Below, piece by piece: positions 5,853 to 6,890 of a stretch of 6,890 bases of DNA. Position numbers and translations under genes: made by a program. The DNA lies in contig PIVH01000224.1 of NCBI GenBank assembly GCA_003354225.1, positions 1 to 6,890 on the forward strand. The letters are read 5' to 3'. Under the pieces are notes generated by a model, which saw nothing but the letters and a program-made list of their open reading frames with translations, searched no databases and was not told the origin of the DNA. Numbering within the stretch: position 1 is the first letter of the stretch; every line of letters starts with the position of its first letter. Source of the DNA: Globobulimina sp. (lineage: Eukaryota; Foraminifera; Rotaliida).

Positions 5853-6890
5853 ATGGCTTCAACTGCCTCGAGTCAAATAATGGCAGGTTCACAAGAAAAT
5901 GTTGAAAAACAAACAAAACCATTGTTAGATGGCACTGAAGAAGAGAAATATGGCACAGATAGCAAAGTAGCACCTTATGCAAATTATAATAATTCAAACG
6001 TATCAAAAGAAGGCAGTTTACACAGATTATATGTTGGACTCAGTATATTTTGCGTTTTTGGCTTAATGACACTTTGTGTGTATTTTTATAATGTGAACAA
6101 AACAAATCCTATCATTCAGAGTGTAATATCAATTGTATGGTGTATTCGTATCTTGATTCGTTTAGTTGCATTATATGTAAAACAACGATGGTATTTTCAA
6201 AAAAAATCAAAATTTAGAAAAATGAAATCTGAATTATTCAAAATGAAACAGTTTGGTAAGATATCAGCAATTTGGATCATATTAATTGTTATTGGTTATA
6301 TATTGTTAATATCCGTGCCATTTATTGAATCTTTGTGTGGTGATATGCATGGATTTGAGTCACGCAATTATTTAATTGGTGGTATTGCTGAATTTGTAGT
6401 GAGTTTATTCACCATTTGGGCATTCAATATCTGTCTATATTGGTACTGCGATCATCATATTCAAAGAATTAACGCCTTTGTGTTTGAGATTGGAAATAGA
6501 AAAGTATACAGATCTTCAATTACAAATAATAACACTCGATTTGTTGAGATTAGCGCCTCAAATATCATTCAAATTAATGCAAGTAATACGTGTATCGAAC
6601 AGGAAATAAATTATACCAAACAGTTATGGGAGAAATGGGTTTCATATTCGTTCATTACGGATGCTATTTACTTATTATTTATTGTCAGTATCTGGTTATT
6701 TATGAATATGGATAACTTTGAGAATAATATTGTTGTTATCAATATATTTTGTGAGAATAACATCGCTCCGCAGATTATAAATATTTTTTATTTTCAATTT
6801 TTAGGTTTTATTGGCTTATTATATGGCATTGTTAGGATGAATAATATGGCAAAAAGCAAAATATTGGAGAAAACAGTGAAAGAATTAGGA
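5853..6890 (+). CDS. Multi-pass membrane protein of unknown family, 3' end beyond window
   Basis: The frame is open from ATG 5853 through 346 codons to the window edge, so the C-terminus is missing. An in-frame TGA at 5841-5843 lies just upstream, and AACAGAATGGC is a plausible start context. Residues 1-56 are polar and acidic, consistent with a cytosolic tail. Likely membrane helices: about 58-80, 88-109, 137-158, 174-198, 264-284 and 307-327. A basic loop (110-136, many Lys/Arg) lies between helices 2 and 3, and a longer Asn/Ile-rich loop (199-263) between helices 4 and 5. Six helices are visible and a seventh could follow, so a receptor-like protein is possible, but I recognise no motif for receptor, channel or transporter families. 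The gene begins 122 bases after the peroxiredoxin stop on the same strand. Confidence 0.8.
   Translation, partial: MASTASSQIMAGSQENVEKQTKPLLDGTEEEKYGTDSKVAPYANYNNSNVSKEGSLHRLYVGLSIFCVFGLMTLCVYFYNVNKTNPIIQSVISIVWCIRILIRLVALYVKQRWYFQKKSKFRKMKSELFKMKQFGKISAIWIILIVIGYILLISVPFIESLCGDMHGFESRNYLIGGIAEFVVSLFTIWAFNICLYWYCDHHIQRINAFVFEIGNRKVYRSSITNNNTRFVEISASNIIQINASNTCIEQEINYTKQLWEKWVSYSFITDAIYLLFIVSIWLFMNMDNFENNIVVINIFCENNIAPQIINIFYFQFLGFIGLLYGIVRMNNMAKSKILEKTVKELG

Noticed and set aside
1-6890. Bacterial or mobile-element origin
   Set aside because: Introns, RGS and TMEM151-like families and eukaryotic start contexts argue against bacteria; no transposase, integrase or terminal repeats were seen.
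1-6890. Alternative genetic code with reassigned stops
   Set aside because: The three genes with visible ends stop at TGA, TAA and TAG at places that fit family length, and none of these codons occurs inside their conserved domains.

Overview
The window looks like nuclear DNA from an A+T-rich, gene-dense unicellular eukaryote. I infer this from short GT-AG introns (66 and 69 bases in the two best cases) that join exons of recognisable proteins in frame, from Asn-, Asp/Glu- and Lys-rich low-complexity runs, and from eukaryote-type protein families. The three genes with a visible end stop with TGA, TAA and TAG, so the code is probably standard. A membrane RGS protein next to a TMEM151-like protein suggests a rhizarian such as a foraminiferan (Reticulomyxa-like). 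That placement rests on general recollection of such proteomes and is not proven here.

Layout. Bases 1-1480 hold no gene I can name. They carry several short local duplications (193-284, 662-762, 817-870) and stretches that look like coding sequence (407-709 and 976-1473), which could be hypothetical exons or decayed genes. Bases 1486-2844 (+) encode a multi-pass membrane protein ending in an RGS domain, with one intron at 2531-2596; it is AtRGS1-like in architecture but seems to have too few helices. Bases 2845-3266 separate two convergent genes and are rich in small palindromes. Bases 3267-4937 (-) encode a TMEM151-like protein with a long charged N-terminal tail and a large insertion inside the conserved domain. 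Its 5' end lies head to head with a typical 2-Cys peroxiredoxin (5005-5730, +, intron 5081-5149). A further multi-pass membrane protein begins at 5853 and runs off the window end.

Working together. The genes do not form an operon or an obvious pathway. The RGS protein would tune heterotrimeric G-protein signalling at a membrane. The peroxiredoxin removes peroxides, possibly in the endoplasmic reticulum, because its reconstructed N-terminus is hydrophobic and its C-terminus is KDEV. The TMEM151-like and the last membrane protein have no known biochemical role that I can assign. The TMEM151-like gene and the peroxiredoxin gene probably share the short region between their starts as a two-way promoter, and their first exons may even overlap on opposite strands.

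I see no rRNA, tRNA, CRISPR array, complete transposon or viral gene. I found no convincing new multi-gene system. The most interesting points are the 4920-5150 head-to-head locus, the possible ER peroxiredoxin, the apparently shortened receptor-like RGS protein, the enlarged TMEM151-like protein and the coding-like stretches before the RGS gene.
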